A stretch of DNA of 64,000 nt. Origin: Neolewinella persica DSM 23188 (lineage in GTDB: Bacteria; Bacteroidota; Bacteroidia; Chitinophagales; Saprospiraceae). Position 1 is the first letter of the stretch, and the number at the start of each line of letters is the position of its first letter. Location: positions 100,472-164,471 of the forward strand of contig NZ_KB890418.1 in the NCBI RefSeq assembly GCF_000373105.1, read 5' to 3'. The position numbers were made by a program, and so were the translations under genes. Below are positions 53,318-62,256 of the stretch, one piece after another. The notes beneath the pieces are model-generated. The model worked only from the letters and a program-made list of their open reading frames with translations. It did no database searches and was not told where the DNA came from.

Positions 53318-54166
53318 CTACAAATACCCCAGGTCAACCAATTTTTGCGCTGCTTTCTTAAGTAAATCGGTCGTCTTGGTCGCGACCACAGTCGGTATAA
53401 AGTCCAGTTCATGTCGCTCATCATCCACTTCCGGAAGAACGATTATCCGGTTTTCAGCCAGTGCCATGTGCAGTTGGGCAATGTTGTTGCCTTTCATGTT
53501 TTTAACCATGTAGACAACGAATTCCAGTTTCTTCCCCGTTTTGCCAATTCCGTTTTTCTTCCCCGTTTCGGCCCATCGGCCAATATTGACCTTATTAATC
53601 TGAATTTTGTCTTTGACTAAAACAACGGCCCCATCGTTTCGGCCAACGTAGGCATCCTCGCCATATTTGGCAACGGTAGTCTCGTATCGATCTCGTCGGT
53701 TACGGTTCTCCTGACGATGATCATCAATGATATTCTGGGCGGAGCCCATTAATTTGACGAAGGGCTTCAGTTGATCGTAATCGAGGCCGTCAGGCGTAAG
53801 CAGATTAGTGCTCCTCATGTATTGAAAGGCACGGCTGGGCAGGCCGATGGGAGAATAATCGACCGGTATGGATTCTCCCGTTTCGTGCAGCTTCATCAGA
53901 TGATAAGTATCGAAATAGGTAGCCTCTTTCTGGAAGGGCAATACCTCAAAATGAAGCGAAACGGGTTCAAAGGTGAGGATCGTGTCTCCAGTGACAGTGG
54001 TCATGGCAAATGCCCGATCTTCGACCAATCCCTTGCCAGCTGTTTTATCGAAGTTGTAGGCAACTTCCTTGTCAAAAAGGATTTGCCGTTTCTTGAACTT
54101 TATTTTCTGGCCGAAGGCGGAAAAGGAGAAAGTAAGGAGGAGCAGGAGGTAGAAGCTTCGTTTCAA
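53318..54166 (-). CDS. Exported protein of unknown function
   Basis: About 282 residues if started at the TTG at 54164-54166, which gives a textbook signal peptide (KRSFYLLLLLTFSFSAFGQ). The frame is open up to a GTG at 54265, but the extra 33 residues are polar and begin inside a copy of the dispersed motif, so the shorter form is preferred. The mature part is mixed alpha/beta and rich in charged residues (KIKFKKRQILFDKEVAYNFD, DDHRQENRNRRDRYET). The last 35 residues, TKTTDLLKKAAQKLVDLGYL, look helical. The family is not recognised. Probably periplasmic. It converges on the AhpD-like gene. Confidence 0.65.
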   Translation of the reverse strand: MKRSFYLLLLLTFSFSAFGQKIKFKKRQILFDKEVAYNFDKTAGKGLVEDRAFAMTTVTGDTILTFEPVSLHFEVLPFQKEATYFDTYHLMKLHETGESIPVDYSPIGLPSRAFQYMRSTNLLTPDGLDYDQLKPFVKLMGSAQNIIDDHRQENRNRRDRYETTVAKYGEDAYVGRNDGAVVLVKDKIQINKVNIGRWAETGKKNGIGKTGKKLEFVVYMVKNMKGNNIAQLHMALAENRIIVLPEVDDERHELDFIPTVVATKTTDLLKKAAQKLVDLGYL

Positions 54167-54261
54167 GGGAGGGGGACTTAATGCGTAAATGATGGAATAA
54201 CGGCTATAAAGATGGGAAAAAACTGGCGCTTTCCCCCCCTTGCTCCTATCCATCCTATTCT

Positions 54262-54278
54262 GCACCTGCGGCCCCGCC
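54262..54278 (+). repeat. Dispersed 17-nt motif (intergenic)
   Basis: GCACCTGCGGCCCCGCC, one difference, in the divergent gap between 54166 and 54533. The same variant (CCCCGCC ending) is at 14086 and 59483. Confidence 0.75.
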
Positions 54279-54532
54279 CGGAAATTTCGAAATCGGAATC
54301 GATGGTATCGAAACGCCTAAGAAAGGAGTGCTTATCTTCGGGCTTTGCTCATTACTCACCCTCCAGTTCTCCCGTACTCGCCGGCTTTCTGTTTTCTCTC
54401 CGCCACACCGCTGCTCCGCCACTTCGCGCGGGAATGCTTTAAATTTTCGCACGGAGAAGCGGAGAAACGCGGAGTTCGTTCCGGAGTACATTCTTGCTCC
54501 CTTCTTTTATTCACCCATTCAACCATTCACTC
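54279..54532. other. Gap with CACGGAGAAGCGGAGAAACG low-complexity sequence
   Basis: CACGGAGAAGCGGAGAAACG at 54449-54468 resembles a low-complexity phrase often seen between bacterial genes. Just upstream TCTCCGCCACACCGCTGCTC is of the inverse type. No gene is present. Confidence 0.4.
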
Positions 54533-56014
54533 GTGTATACCATAGGTTATGACATCGGTTCTTCTTCAGTAAAAGCAGCCTTAGTGGAGGCGAAAACGGG
54601 AAAGGTGCTGGCCCGCGTGACGGCCCCTGATACCGAAATGGGAATGGACGTGCCGGAACCTGGTTGGGCGGAACAAAACCCGGAGGATTGGTACAAATAT
54701 GTAGTGGCTGCCACGCAGGATATTCTGGCGCGGACGCAGGTGCAAAGCAAAGACATTAAAGCAGTGGGAATCGGCTACCAAATGCACGGCCTGGTTTTGG
54801 TGGATGCTGACCACCAGGTCGTTCGCCCAGGCATCATCTGGTGCGACGGCCGCGCCGTGGAAATGGGAGACAAAGCCTTCAAAAGCATTGGTTCCGAGGC
54901 TTGCCTCAGCCACTGCCTCAACAGCCCGGGCAATTTTACCGCCGCAAAACTTAAGTGGGTGGCTGATCACGAACCAGACAACTACGCCAGGGCAAAATAC
55001 GCCATGCTCCCGGGAGACTACATCGCCCTGCGCCTGACGGGCGAAGCCACCACCACGGTTACCGGCCTCAGCGAAGGCGTTTTCTGGGATTTCAAAGAAG
55101 ACCAACTGGCCAGCCTGGTGCTGGATGAAATGGGCCTCAATAAAGCACTCATTCCTCCCCGCGTGCCCGCCGTAGGAAAGCAGGGCGTACTCCATGAAAC
55201 TGCCGCAAAAGAACTTGGCCTGATGCCGGGTACCGTCGTCGGCTATCGTGCGGGCGACCAGCCCAACAACGCCCTGAGCCTCAACGTCCTCGCCCCCGGC
55301 GAGGTGGCCGCCACGGGCGGCACCTCCGGCGTGGTCTACGGCGTTACGGATCAACTGGCCTTCGATCCCGGCCAACGGGTCAATTCCTTCGCCCACGTCA
55401 ATCATGAGGGCGGTACACCCCGGATCGGCGTACTGCTGTGCATCAATGGTGCAGGTATTCTACACCGTTGGGTGAAAAACCTGGTGGGCGACGCCAGCCT
55501 CAGCTACGGCGATATGGAAGCAATGGCTTCCGGTGTTCCGGCCGGCTGCGACGGGCTTCACTTTCTACCCTTCGGCAACGGTCCGGAGCGGATGCTCGGC
55601 AATAAAAATGTGGGCGCTCACCTGCTGGGCCTTGACCTTAACCGGCACGACAAAGCCCATGTCGTTCGGGCCGGATTGGAGGGGGTCGCCTTCGCCTTCG
55701 TGTACGGTATGAAAGTGCTCAAGGAGCTTGGCGTTGACTTAAGTACCATCCGGGTGGGGAACGATAACCTTTTTCAGAGTGAGGTTTTTAGCGCCACGAT
55801 CGCCACGTTGACCGGCGCAATCATTGAGGTGCACAATACTACCGGAGCCGTTGGAGCCGCTTTGGCTTCTGCTGTTTCGGTCGGACTTGCGGATGATCTG
55901 TCCGCCGCCGTTGGCCGGCAGGAAGTACTGGCTACTGTAAGGCCCGGAGACAACAAATCTACTCTCGAGGCTGCTTACAGAAGCTGGGAAGCGGGACTTG
56001 AGAAGGTGATGTGA
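54533..56014 (+). CDS. xylB: FGGY-family carbohydrate kinase, xylulokinase-like
   Basis: Predicted D-xylulose kinase, converting xylulose to xylulose-5-phosphate for the pentose phosphate pathway. 493 residues from the GTG at 54533 (MYTIGYDIGSSSVKAALV); a TTG further upstream adds an unrelated peptide. Motifs: phosphate-1 YDIGSSSVKAALV, the substrate block GYQMHGLVLVD with IWCDGRA, catalytic Asp in GYRAGDQPNNALSLN, ATP-binding GEVAATGGTSGVVYGV, and the C-terminal GNDNLFQSEVFSATIATLTG and NTTGAVGAALASAV. The MHGLV segment favours xylulokinase over other FGGY kinases. No xylose isomerase adjoins, so the substrate is inferred. A copy of the 17-nt motif encodes LARTQVQ around residues 66-72. Confidence 0.87.
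   Translation: MYTIGYDIGSSSVKAALVEAKTGKVLARVTAPDTEMGMDVPEPGWAEQNPEDWYKYVVAATQDILARTQVQSKDIKAVGIGYQMHGLVLVDADHQVVRPGIIWCDGRAVEMGDKAFKSIGSEACLSHCLNSPGNFTAAKLKWVADHEPDNYARAKYAMLPGDYIALRLTGEATTTVTGLSEGVFWDFKEDQLASLVLDEMGLNKALIPPRVPAVGKQGVLHETAAKELGLMPGTVVGYRAGDQPNNALSLNVLAPGEVAATGGTSGVVYGVTDQLAFDPGQRVNSFAHVNHEGGTPRIGVLLCINGAGILHRWVKNLVGDASLSYGDMEAMASGVPAGCDGLHFLPFGNGPERMLGNKNVGAHLLGLDLNRHDKAHVVRAGLEGVAFAFVYGMKVLKELGVDLSTIRVGNDNLFQSEVFSATIATLTGAIIEVHNTTGAVGAALASAVSVGLADDLSAAVGRQEVLATVRPGDNKSTLEAAYRSWEAGLEKVM
54727..54743 (-). repeat. Dispersed 17-nt motif inside the sugar-kinase gene
   Basis: GGCGCGGACGCAGGTGC, one difference, on the strand opposite the linker-type copies. It is read as LARTQVQ within a helix of the kinase, so here it is not in an interdomain linker. 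Confidence 0.7.
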
Positions 56015-56086
56015 ACGGAAAATATCCAGTTAGTTTTTTAAGCCAATTTTAAGCGACAGGTACTCCGGTTACGGAACGTGCTTACC

Positions 56087-56094
56087 TACCTTTG
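56087..56094 (+). promoter_or_regulatory. -7 box upstream of the gene at 56113
   Basis: TACCTTTG matches TAnnTTTG exactly and lies 18 bases before the start codon. No clear -33 TTG is seen. Confidence 0.5.
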
Positions 56095-56112
56095 CCTTAA
56101 ATTTATAGATTG

Positions 56113-57333
56113 ATGAAGGCAACTATTTTGCTGGCACTCTTAGCCCTGTTCTCCCCGTCGTTGTTTTCTCAGGAAGATTCGATCGCGACCTCTTTTAATG
56201 GTATGGTAATGGATGCCGATTCTGGTGAGCCGGTACCTTATGCTACCATTGCTTGTCCCGGTTGCTACAACGGTGGAGCGATCACTAATGGGGCTGGTCA
56301 GTTTGAAATATGGCCTAAGGGCTACGGCGTAGCGATCAATATCTCCCATATTCTTTACGAAGACTATGCGCTGAACCTTACTGATCCTGCGAAAATTGTT
56401 CAAGTAAAGCTTTCGCCCGCAAAAATAGAGTTACCGCTTGTAGAAGTAAATGGCTCCAAAGGATTACGCTTTCTCTCCGGAGCACTGGGGAAATTAAAAA
56501 GTACGTCGGGCATATTCTTCAAGGGGCGCGGCTATTACCGACAAACTTCTCAAGTGGACGATCGTTATACCAGCCTTTTGGAAAGTTTTATCGATGTTGG
56601 CCTCAGCAGTGAGGGAGTCATGCGTTGGGAAATGGAAACCGGCCGCTTCGCAATCAGCCCCGGCGATGGCTGGATGAACATATACAATTTCTCAGTCTAC
56701 ACCCGGAAGATAAAGACCTTCGTTGAGGCCTACGAAAAAGGTAGAGCAGGTTATCCCCTGAATATGGAATTGCAAAAATTCTATGCAGTAGACGTAGAGA
56801 AATACCTGAAATCTCAAAACAGGACGATTGCCATTATTAACTGCTTCCCTCAGGATGGTGCTCCGGAAGGATCCTATTCCGCTAAAGTTTATGTAGATAC
56901 TACTACACTGGATCTGCTGGAATTTACGATCCTTAGTGCCGGCGATTTAGAATTGACCTTCGACAAGGACAAAGTAAGCACGAGTAACGAAGTCCATGAG
57001 GTAACTTATCGTATGAAACGGTCAAGTGACAATTCATCTCTGGTACCGGCCAGCATTTCTTCCGTGATAACGCTTGATGCTGTGTGGCTGGAGTTGGATA
57101 AAACTTCTTCAAATGAGGTCCGCTCCACCTTCGTTGTATTGGAAGAAATGCCCACCCGACGCCTGGGGAAGGATAGGTCCGATGGGGAAAGCGACTATGA
57201 TTTAATTCGCAAGATTAAATACAAGCCCCGATTTTGGCGGAAATACCCCGTGCTGAAAAACACTCCTTTAGAAGTACAAATGATCGAGGATTTTGAGAAA
57301 AACAAATATTTTGGTACGGCCTCCTTCGATTGA
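56113..57333 (+). CDS. Exported protein with carboxypeptidase-regulatory-like domain
   Basis: 406 residues from the ATG at 56113. Signal peptide KATILLALLALFSPSLFSQ. Residues ~25-105 form a CarboxypepD_reg-like beta-sandwich (GMVMDADSGEPVPYATIACP, GGAITNGAGQFEIWPKG, then VEVNGSKGL). The remaining ~300 residues resemble the DUF5686-type body that often follows this domain in Bacteroidota (FLSGALGKLKSTSGIFFKGR, YYRQTSQVDDRYTSLLESFI, AKVYVDTTTLDLLEFTI), though here without the long C-terminal barrel. Probably periplasmic or outer-membrane associated. Function unknown. Single gene with its own -7 box. Confidence 0.75.
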   Translation: MKATILLALLALFSPSLFSQEDSIATSFNGMVMDADSGEPVPYATIACPGCYNGGAITNGAGQFEIWPKGYGVAINISHILYEDYALNLTDPAKIVQVKLSPAKIELPLVEVNGSKGLRFLSGALGKLKSTSGIFFKGRGYYRQTSQVDDRYTSLLESFIDVGLSSEGVMRWEMETGRFAISPGDGWMNIYNFSVYTRKIKTFVEAYEKGRAGYPLNMELQKFYAVDVEKYLKSQNRTIAIINCFPQDGAPEGSYSAKVYVDTTTLDLLEFTILSAGDLELTFDKDKVSTSNEVHEVTYRMKRSSDNSSLVPASISSVITLDAVWLELDKTSSNEVRSTFVVLEEMPTRRLGKDRSDGESDYDLIRKIKYKPRFWRKYPVLKNTPLEVQMIEDFEKNKYFGTASFD

Positions 57334-57560
57334 TTTTTTCAATTTTTCGCCCTCTTTTGTAGCTCCGGATAATTTGGAACCCTGTCTTCAAACCGGGATG
57401 TGTGGGGGAGTGTTTTTATCGCTTTCTGAAATGAGGTGAGCAATAGTTACGTTGTCGCCTATTTTTTTAGCAACCTTGAGGCCTGAAAACCACCGTTTAT
57501 GAATTCCTTTTGTTACGTGGTCTCTACCCTTAACCCATTCTCTAAAAACGGTACAACCCC

Positions 57561-58421
57561 ATGAGTCGAAAACTTCTTGAACTGTTGAGAGACGGTTTGT
57601 TCCTGATTTCCGGAGTAGCTGCCGCCGCTTTTGGCCTGGAGAGCTTCCTTCTTCCCAATCATTTTATCGATGGGGGAGTTACGGGTATCTCTCTTTTGCT
57701 GGTGGAAGTTACCGGCTGGCAACTGCCCATATTGTTATTTTTAGTCAACCTGCCTTTTCTCGTATTAGCGAGAGTAGTAATCGGTCAGCGGTTTGCCTAT
57801 AAGACAGCTATAGCCATTACCTTATTGGCCCTGACGTTGCTCTTCATTCACTTCCCTGAAGTGACGCAGGACAAATTGCTGGTGGCCGTTTTTGGTGGAT
57901 TCTTTCTCGGGTCCGGTATTGGCCTCTCCATGCGGGGTGGGAGTGTACTGGATGGAACGGAAGTGCTGGCCATTTACCTCAGCCGCAGGCTTGGCGTTAA
58001 AGTCAGTGACTGGGTCATTTTGATCAATATCGTAATTTTCAGTGGAGCGGCCTACTTATTATCCATTGAGCAGGCACTTTATTCTTTACTTACCTACATA
58101 GTAGCTTCCAAGGCACTTGACTTTGTCATTGATGGTGTCGAAGAATATACCGGCGTAACCATCATCTCCCGCCGGAGTGAGGAGGTCCGCGCGGCCCTGA
58201 TTGAACGTATGGGGACCGGTGTAACCATCTATCGTGGTCGTGGTGGCTACCGTACCTCAGAAGAAGGAGAAGACATGGACATCATCTACACGGTCATTAC
58301 CCGATTAGAAATCAATAAGCTTACCGGCATCGTTCAGGGTGTTGATGAAAAAGCCTTCATCACCATGGCCAGTATTAATGATACCCGGGGGGGGATGGTT
58401 AAGCGGAAGGGGGTACACTAG
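57561..58421 (+). CDS. YitT-family membrane protein (DUF161 + DUF2179)
   Basis: 286 residues. Five or six helices fill residues 10-195, with the family signature LLPNHFIDGGVTGISLLL after the first helix and GGFFLGSGIGLSMRGGSVLDGTEVLA in the middle. The last ~85 residues form the cytoplasmic DUF2179 domain (GVTIISRRSEEVRAALIERM, GVTIYRGRGGY, IIYTVITRLEINKL, DEKAFITM). The family is widespread in Firmicutes and Bacteroidota; no transport substrate has been settled. The ATG at 57561 is chosen because an amphipathic segment leads straight into helix 1. Single gene, followed by a gap with low-complexity repeats. Confidence 0.92.
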   Translation: MSRKLLELLRDGLFLISGVAAAAFGLESFLLPNHFIDGGVTGISLLLVEVTGWQLPILLFLVNLPFLVLARVVIGQRFAYKTAIAITLLALTLLFIHFPEVTQDKLLVAVFGGFFLGSGIGLSMRGGSVLDGTEVLAIYLSRRLGVKVSDWVILINIVIFSGAAYLLSIEQALYSLLTYIVASKALDFVIDGVEEYTGVTIISRRSEEVRAALIERMGTGVTIYRGRGGYRTSEEGEDMDIIYTVITRLEINKLTGIVQGVDEKAFITMASINDTRGGMVKRKGVH

Positions 58422-58695
58422 TTTCGGTACTCAGTGTTCAGGCTTTAGGTGTCAGTATTCAGCGGTCAGGACTCACTTTTTAGAGGGCCATATTTCAGCG
58501 TCAGTCGCTGATTTGTAAGGAGAATGGATACTAGCGTACCCTGACAAGGTCGTAGAAGACCAGCAGTATTGAGCTTTCGTCTCGCGAAGCGAGACGGAGA
58601 GTTATAGAATAAGTAAGGTCGCTGCACCTGTCGTAGCACCAAAATATAGCTAAGTCAATACGTCACCCCGCCTGAAACGGAGTCCTGCTCCCTGA
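58422..58695. repeat. Low-complexity CTGAATCC-type repeat, copy 2
   Basis: ACTCAGTGTTCAGGCTTTAG, GTGTCAGTATTCAGCGGTCA and CAGCGTCAGTCGCTG form a run related to 62170-62256. GTCTCGCGAAGCGAGAC at 58580-58596 is a perfect palindrome. No gene is present. Confidence 0.5.
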
Positions 58696-61600
58696 CTACT
58701 TCCTAACACTAACCGGAAAATCCTGACCAAACCCATAACTAGCCGGATACTGTGCTTGCCCGGTATGCTTCTGCGTAATTTCCGGGACCATCTCATCCAG
58801 ATAAGCCTTTAGCTCATTTACGGTAACCCGGAGGTCGGAACCGGATGCTTTGCCGGCGAGTGCTTCGAGCAAAACGAAGGTGAAAGCTCCGTGGCCGAGC
58901 TCGTCGAATTCGTTGGCGAACTGCTCTGAACCGGAGGCCGTTAACCAATGCGTACCGGTACTACGGGCCAGTTGGGCGATGGCTTTTTCTTCGGCAGCCC
59001 CCCGGTAGGCAATGCTTTGAACGGCACCTGCACTCTGGCAGGCATCAAGGATGTACAACTGTTTTTGGGCAGGGATGCCAGCCGCTAATTGTTTCATTTC
59101 CTGGGCGGAAATGGCTTTACTGGCCAACCCCTGGTCATTACCGTACAGCTGGGTAACGTCCCAGGGGATGAGGTAGAAATCCTTGCCGGCTCCCTCGCTC
59201 ATCACACCGTGACCGGCGTAGTAAAATACGAAAACGTCCTCCGGAGTAGCCGATTCGGAAATTTGTTGAATGGCCTGCAGGATACCCTGTCGTGTGGCGT
59301 CTTCATTGCGGAGGTGATAGGCCTTGGTTTGGCCAACGATCCCACTCAGGCCCACGGTAACGGCTTCTGCCAGCCCCCTGGCGTCCGCTTCGGCGTAATT
59401 CAGGTTGTACCGCGGGTTCTTGTAACTGTTGATGCCAATAGTCATCAGGTGCAGGGTAATGCCTTCGGAAGGAGAAGTTTTGGGCGGGGCCGCAGGTGCA
59501 GTGTAGGTTAACCGGAGCAGGGCAGGGGAGCTCTCCGTTCGGTCGGTATTGATGGCCACTGCCCGGAAGTCATTTGTACCGGGCAGCAAAACGATGTTAA
59601 AGGTTTTTTCTGATTCGGCTACATCCTCCTCCACAGTAAGGTTTCGGGTATTGTCGCCGACCAGTTTACCATTGTGGTACAGCCTGATCTCCGCAACGTC
59701 GCTCTGGGGAGCCACTGCTTTTACAACCAATTTTGCATCCTGCGTCTGCGCCTGAATCTCCCTTACGTCAGCCTCGTCATCTTCCACAATCAGGTTCCTG
59801 GTGCCCGCTACATACTGCAAGGTTACCTTCGGGGGAGGTGCCACCGTACCGATGTTTACCGATGGCGGAGCAGGAGTATTCTTTCGGTCAAGGAGTTGCC
59901 CCAACAGCCCCGGCGTATAGAAGCCTTCGTAAAATTGCTCCAGCGGAATAATACGTTTGTCAAGGACGTAATACAAGTGTTTCATGGCTGCCGGTGTAGC
60001 GTCAAACCGGCCATTCGGACTTAATATTACCCAATCGTTGGTTTCGTCAAAAAGGAAAAATTTGGCCATTTCAACGCCCGTCTTCAGGTCCCATAGCCGA
60101 AGGGTGTTGTCGAAACCGGCCGATAAGAAAAAGTCATCCGGCAGAAAGCCCACAGTGTTGACGGTCGAGATGTGCCCACGCAGTGCTTTTACGACCTGAA
60201 GGCTTTTGGTGCCCACGATCTCAATCGTTTCGTCTGTTCTTCCTTCGGTCTTTTTGCTGGTTCCTGCGACCAAAGCCCCGTCGGCACTAAAGCTGGGCTC
60301 AAAATAAATGCTTTTGTCTCCCGCGGTCCGAGACAGTTCTTTGCCGTTGTTAGCATTGAGCTTCACTACTTCATGGTGGTACCCGACGCCAATCAATTCC
60401 CGCCCATCTTGCGAAAAAGTGAAGTTATTGAATTCCATTTCAGCTTGCCACTTCAGCTTACCGTTTTTGGTGCTGTAGGCCGCTAAAATACTTCCTTCAT
60501 CCTCCAGGAAATCCAGAACAACTACCATTTCTCCGTCTGGAGAGATGGCCACCCAATAGTTCTTTGCGAAGGCATCGGGATGGTCCCTGCCTGCGATAGA
60601 CCATTTTGGTGTTGGAACCCGGCTTTCGAAATAGCTGAATCCCGCCGCTGACTGCACCACCATATTTCCTGCTACGTCGAGGGCCACCGCACGTGCTTCC
60701 GGAAATTCGGGTTGAAGGCTGTACCATTCGCCATTTTTACCATTGAGCCAGGTAATCCCGTTTTTTAAACTGATCGTTGCCGCAAATTGTCCTCCGGGGC
60801 TTATGGCGGTGGAGGTTCCCTCCTGCGTTTTACCTGTTGCTTTAACCCGTAAGCCACGTGGCGTCAGCTGAACCAACTTATTCTCCCCAGCATGCGACGA
60901 AAGCGCAAAGTGCGGTGAAGTCACATCGGTTACCATATTACTTATGGCCAGCAACGGCACCCCGAAATAGCGCAGGTTGTTGCCTGTTTCCGCGTCTGCT
61001 TCAGCTATTTTTGAGGGATAACCGTTACTAACGAGAAGGCGGCTGTTTGGACCCATCGTCAGCGCGGCATTGGTTAGTTTTCCAGGTTTGTCGACCAGTA
61101 CTACGTCTTCTCCGGTGACGTAGTTGCCAGCAACCATACCACCTTTTTCAAATCCATAGTAGAACCGTTGCGTTTTCTCGTCGATGGCCAGGTTGCCCCA
61201 GTGTCGATCGTAATACTCCGAAGAGCCGACTTTTAAGTCGATTCCGGCAATGCTTTTGGTCCATTCCACCGTGCCATCGGGCTTGTATACCGCCAGGCTT
61301 AGCCCGGCTGCTAACCGCCGTTGCAGTAATAAATTTCCGTTGGGAAGCCAGTATTGTCCACCCGGATACTTAGTAACCTTGCCATCATTCAATCCCACAA
61401 CTACTGCGTCATCAGAGGTGAAATAGGTGACCAGGACCTGGTTGCCATCCGGGCTGAAAGTAATGCGTTTGGCGACCCGTTCAGCCTTACCCTGGTAAGC
61501 AAAGGTGGCGACTATGGACGTTTTTTTACTGCCGGCCTCGTAGCGAATCAGACGATGTTCTTTTTCGTAGCGGGCTTCATAGTAAAACTCGTTTCGATCT

Positions 61601-62142
61601 GGGTGTGCAGCAACTACTCCGACCTCGAATTGAAAATCGCTCACCCTGGCGTACTTGTCCTTAGCCCCCATCCCTTGGGTTATATCTTCGGCAACTAGAA
61701 CAGTCAGGTCATCTGCATCAATCAGATAAAACCGATTTCCAGAAATGGCAGCAAGGTGTCTGCCGCCGGCACTGAAAGCAACACTCCTGAGGTCATTTGT
61801 CCAGAATTCCGGCCCCGTTAGGTCTAGCAACCTGAGTAGTTTGCCCGATTTGTAGTCCCATATTCTGACTTCAGTTCCGGCACAGGATGCCATTAACTTC
61901 CCGTCGGGACTTACGTCCATACTGAAAATTCGTTGGCCGTGGTTGGCGGGGATAACCAGCTCGGGGGACTGCCCCGAAAGTGAAATACAAACCAGTAGGA
62001 GTAAAGTAGTTAGAGCGATTCGGCCGTACGATAAATACTTTTGGCCTGGCGTAGCCGGGCAAAAGTTTGCCTGACGGCTACTATCAGGCGACATTCTATC
62101 GAATTTCCCTGGCACAAAATTGAAGATGAAAAGATGGGACAT
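58696..62142 (-). CDS. Secreted beta-propeller protein with C-terminal caspase (C14) domain
   Basis: 1148 residues (1132 if started at the in-frame ATG at 62094). A signal peptide is near 40-58 (RIALTTLLLLVCISLSGQ), so the caspase acts outside the cytoplasm. Residues ~60-720 are WD40-like propeller repeats (FSMDVSPDGKLMASCAGTEV, VRIWDYKSGKLLRLLDL; later GHISTVNTVGFLPDDFFLSA, FDNTLRLWDLKTG). Ig-like segments (~755-870) follow, then an Ala/Pro linker. The caspase domain (~890-1148) has HLMTIGINSYKNPRYNLNYA, catalytic His978 in YYAGHGV and Cys1035 in LDACQSAG. The linker APAAPP is encoded by the dispersed 17-nt motif. A C1 peptidase gene lies 114 bases upstream on the same strand. Orthocaspases cut after Arg/Lys as a rule; substrates are unknown. 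Confidence 0.9.
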   Translation of the reverse strand: MSHLFIFNFVPGKFDRMSPDSSRQANFCPATPGQKYLSYGRIALTTLLLLVCISLSGQSPELVIPANHGQRIFSMDVSPDGKLMASCAGTEVRIWDYKSGKLLRLLDLTGPEFWTNDLRSVAFSAGGRHLAAISGNRFYLIDADDLTVLVAEDITQGMGAKDKYARVSDFQFEVGVVAAHPDRNEFYYEARYEKEHRLIRYEAGSKKTSIVATFAYQGKAERVAKRITFSPDGNQVLVTYFTSDDAVVVGLNDGKVTKYPGGQYWLPNGNLLLQRRLAAGLSLAVYKPDGTVEWTKSIAGIDLKVGSSEYYDRHWGNLAIDEKTQRFYYGFEKGGMVAGNYVTGEDVVLVDKPGKLTNAALTMGPNSRLLVSNGYPSKIAEADAETGNNLRYFGVPLLAISNMVTDVTSPHFALSSHAGENKLVQLTPRGLRVKATGKTQEGTSTAISPGGQFAATISLKNGITWLNGKNGEWYSLQPEFPEARAVALDVAGNMVVQSAAGFSYFESRVPTPKWSIAGRDHPDAFAKNYWVAISPDGEMVVVLDFLEDEGSILAAYSTKNGKLKWQAEMEFNNFTFSQDGRELIGVGYHHEVVKLNANNGKELSRTAGDKSIYFEPSFSADGALVAGTSKKTEGRTDETIEIVGTKSLQVVKALRGHISTVNTVGFLPDDFFLSAGFDNTLRLWDLKTGVEMAKFFLFDETNDWVILSPNGRFDATPAAMKHLYYVLDKRIIPLEQFYEGFYTPGLLGQLLDRKNTPAPPSVNIGTVAPPPKVTLQYVAGTRNLIVEDDEADVREIQAQTQDAKLVVKAVAPQSDVAEIRLYHNGKLVGDNTRNLTVEEDVAESEKTFNIVLLPGTNDFRAVAINTDRTESSPALLRLTYTAPAAPPKTSPSEGITLHLMTIGINSYKNPRYNLNYAEADARGLAEAVTVGLSGIVGQTKAYHLRNEDATRQGILQAIQQISESATPEDVFVFYYAGHGVMSEGAGKDFYLIPWDVTQLYGNDQGLASKAISAQEMKQLAAGIPAQKQLYILDACQSAGAVQSIAYRGAAEEKAIAQLARSTGTHWLTASGSEQFANEFDELGHGAFTFVLLEALAGKASGSDLRVTVNELKAYLDEMVPEITQKHTGQAQYPASYGFGQDFPVSVRK
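59483..59499 (-). repeat. Dispersed 17-nt motif inside the caspase gene
   Basis: GGCGGGGCCGCAGGTGC, one difference. On the coding strand it reads GCA CCT GCG GCC CCG CC, giving APAAPP in the linker between the Ig-like part and the caspase domain. Confidence 0.75.
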
Positions 62143-62169
62143 TAAGATTCAATTTTCAGGATTTATCGA

Positions 62170-62256
62170 TCAGGTCTCAGTGTTCAGGATTCAGGTTTTA
62201 GCATCAGATATTACTACCCTGATGTCTGAAAACTGAATCCTGAAAACTGAACACTC
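62170..62256. repeat. Inverted low-complexity repeat between peptidase and caspase genes
   Basis: AGTGTTCAGGATTCAGG near 62178-62194 is complementary to GAATCCTGAAAACTGAACACT at 62234-62254, allowing small gaps, with CATCAG/CTGATG inside. It folds as an imperfect hairpin of about 75 nt directly downstream of the C1 peptidase stop and may limit read-through into the caspase gene. Confidence 0.65.

Noticed and set aside
54581..55405. 274-codon frame antisense to the sugar kinase
   Set aside because: The kinase motifs lie on the plus strand throughout.
59014..59040. Motif-like GCACCTGCACTCTGGCA at the caspase catalytic Cys
   Set aside because: Only the first eight bases match; these codons are fixed by the active-site sequence.
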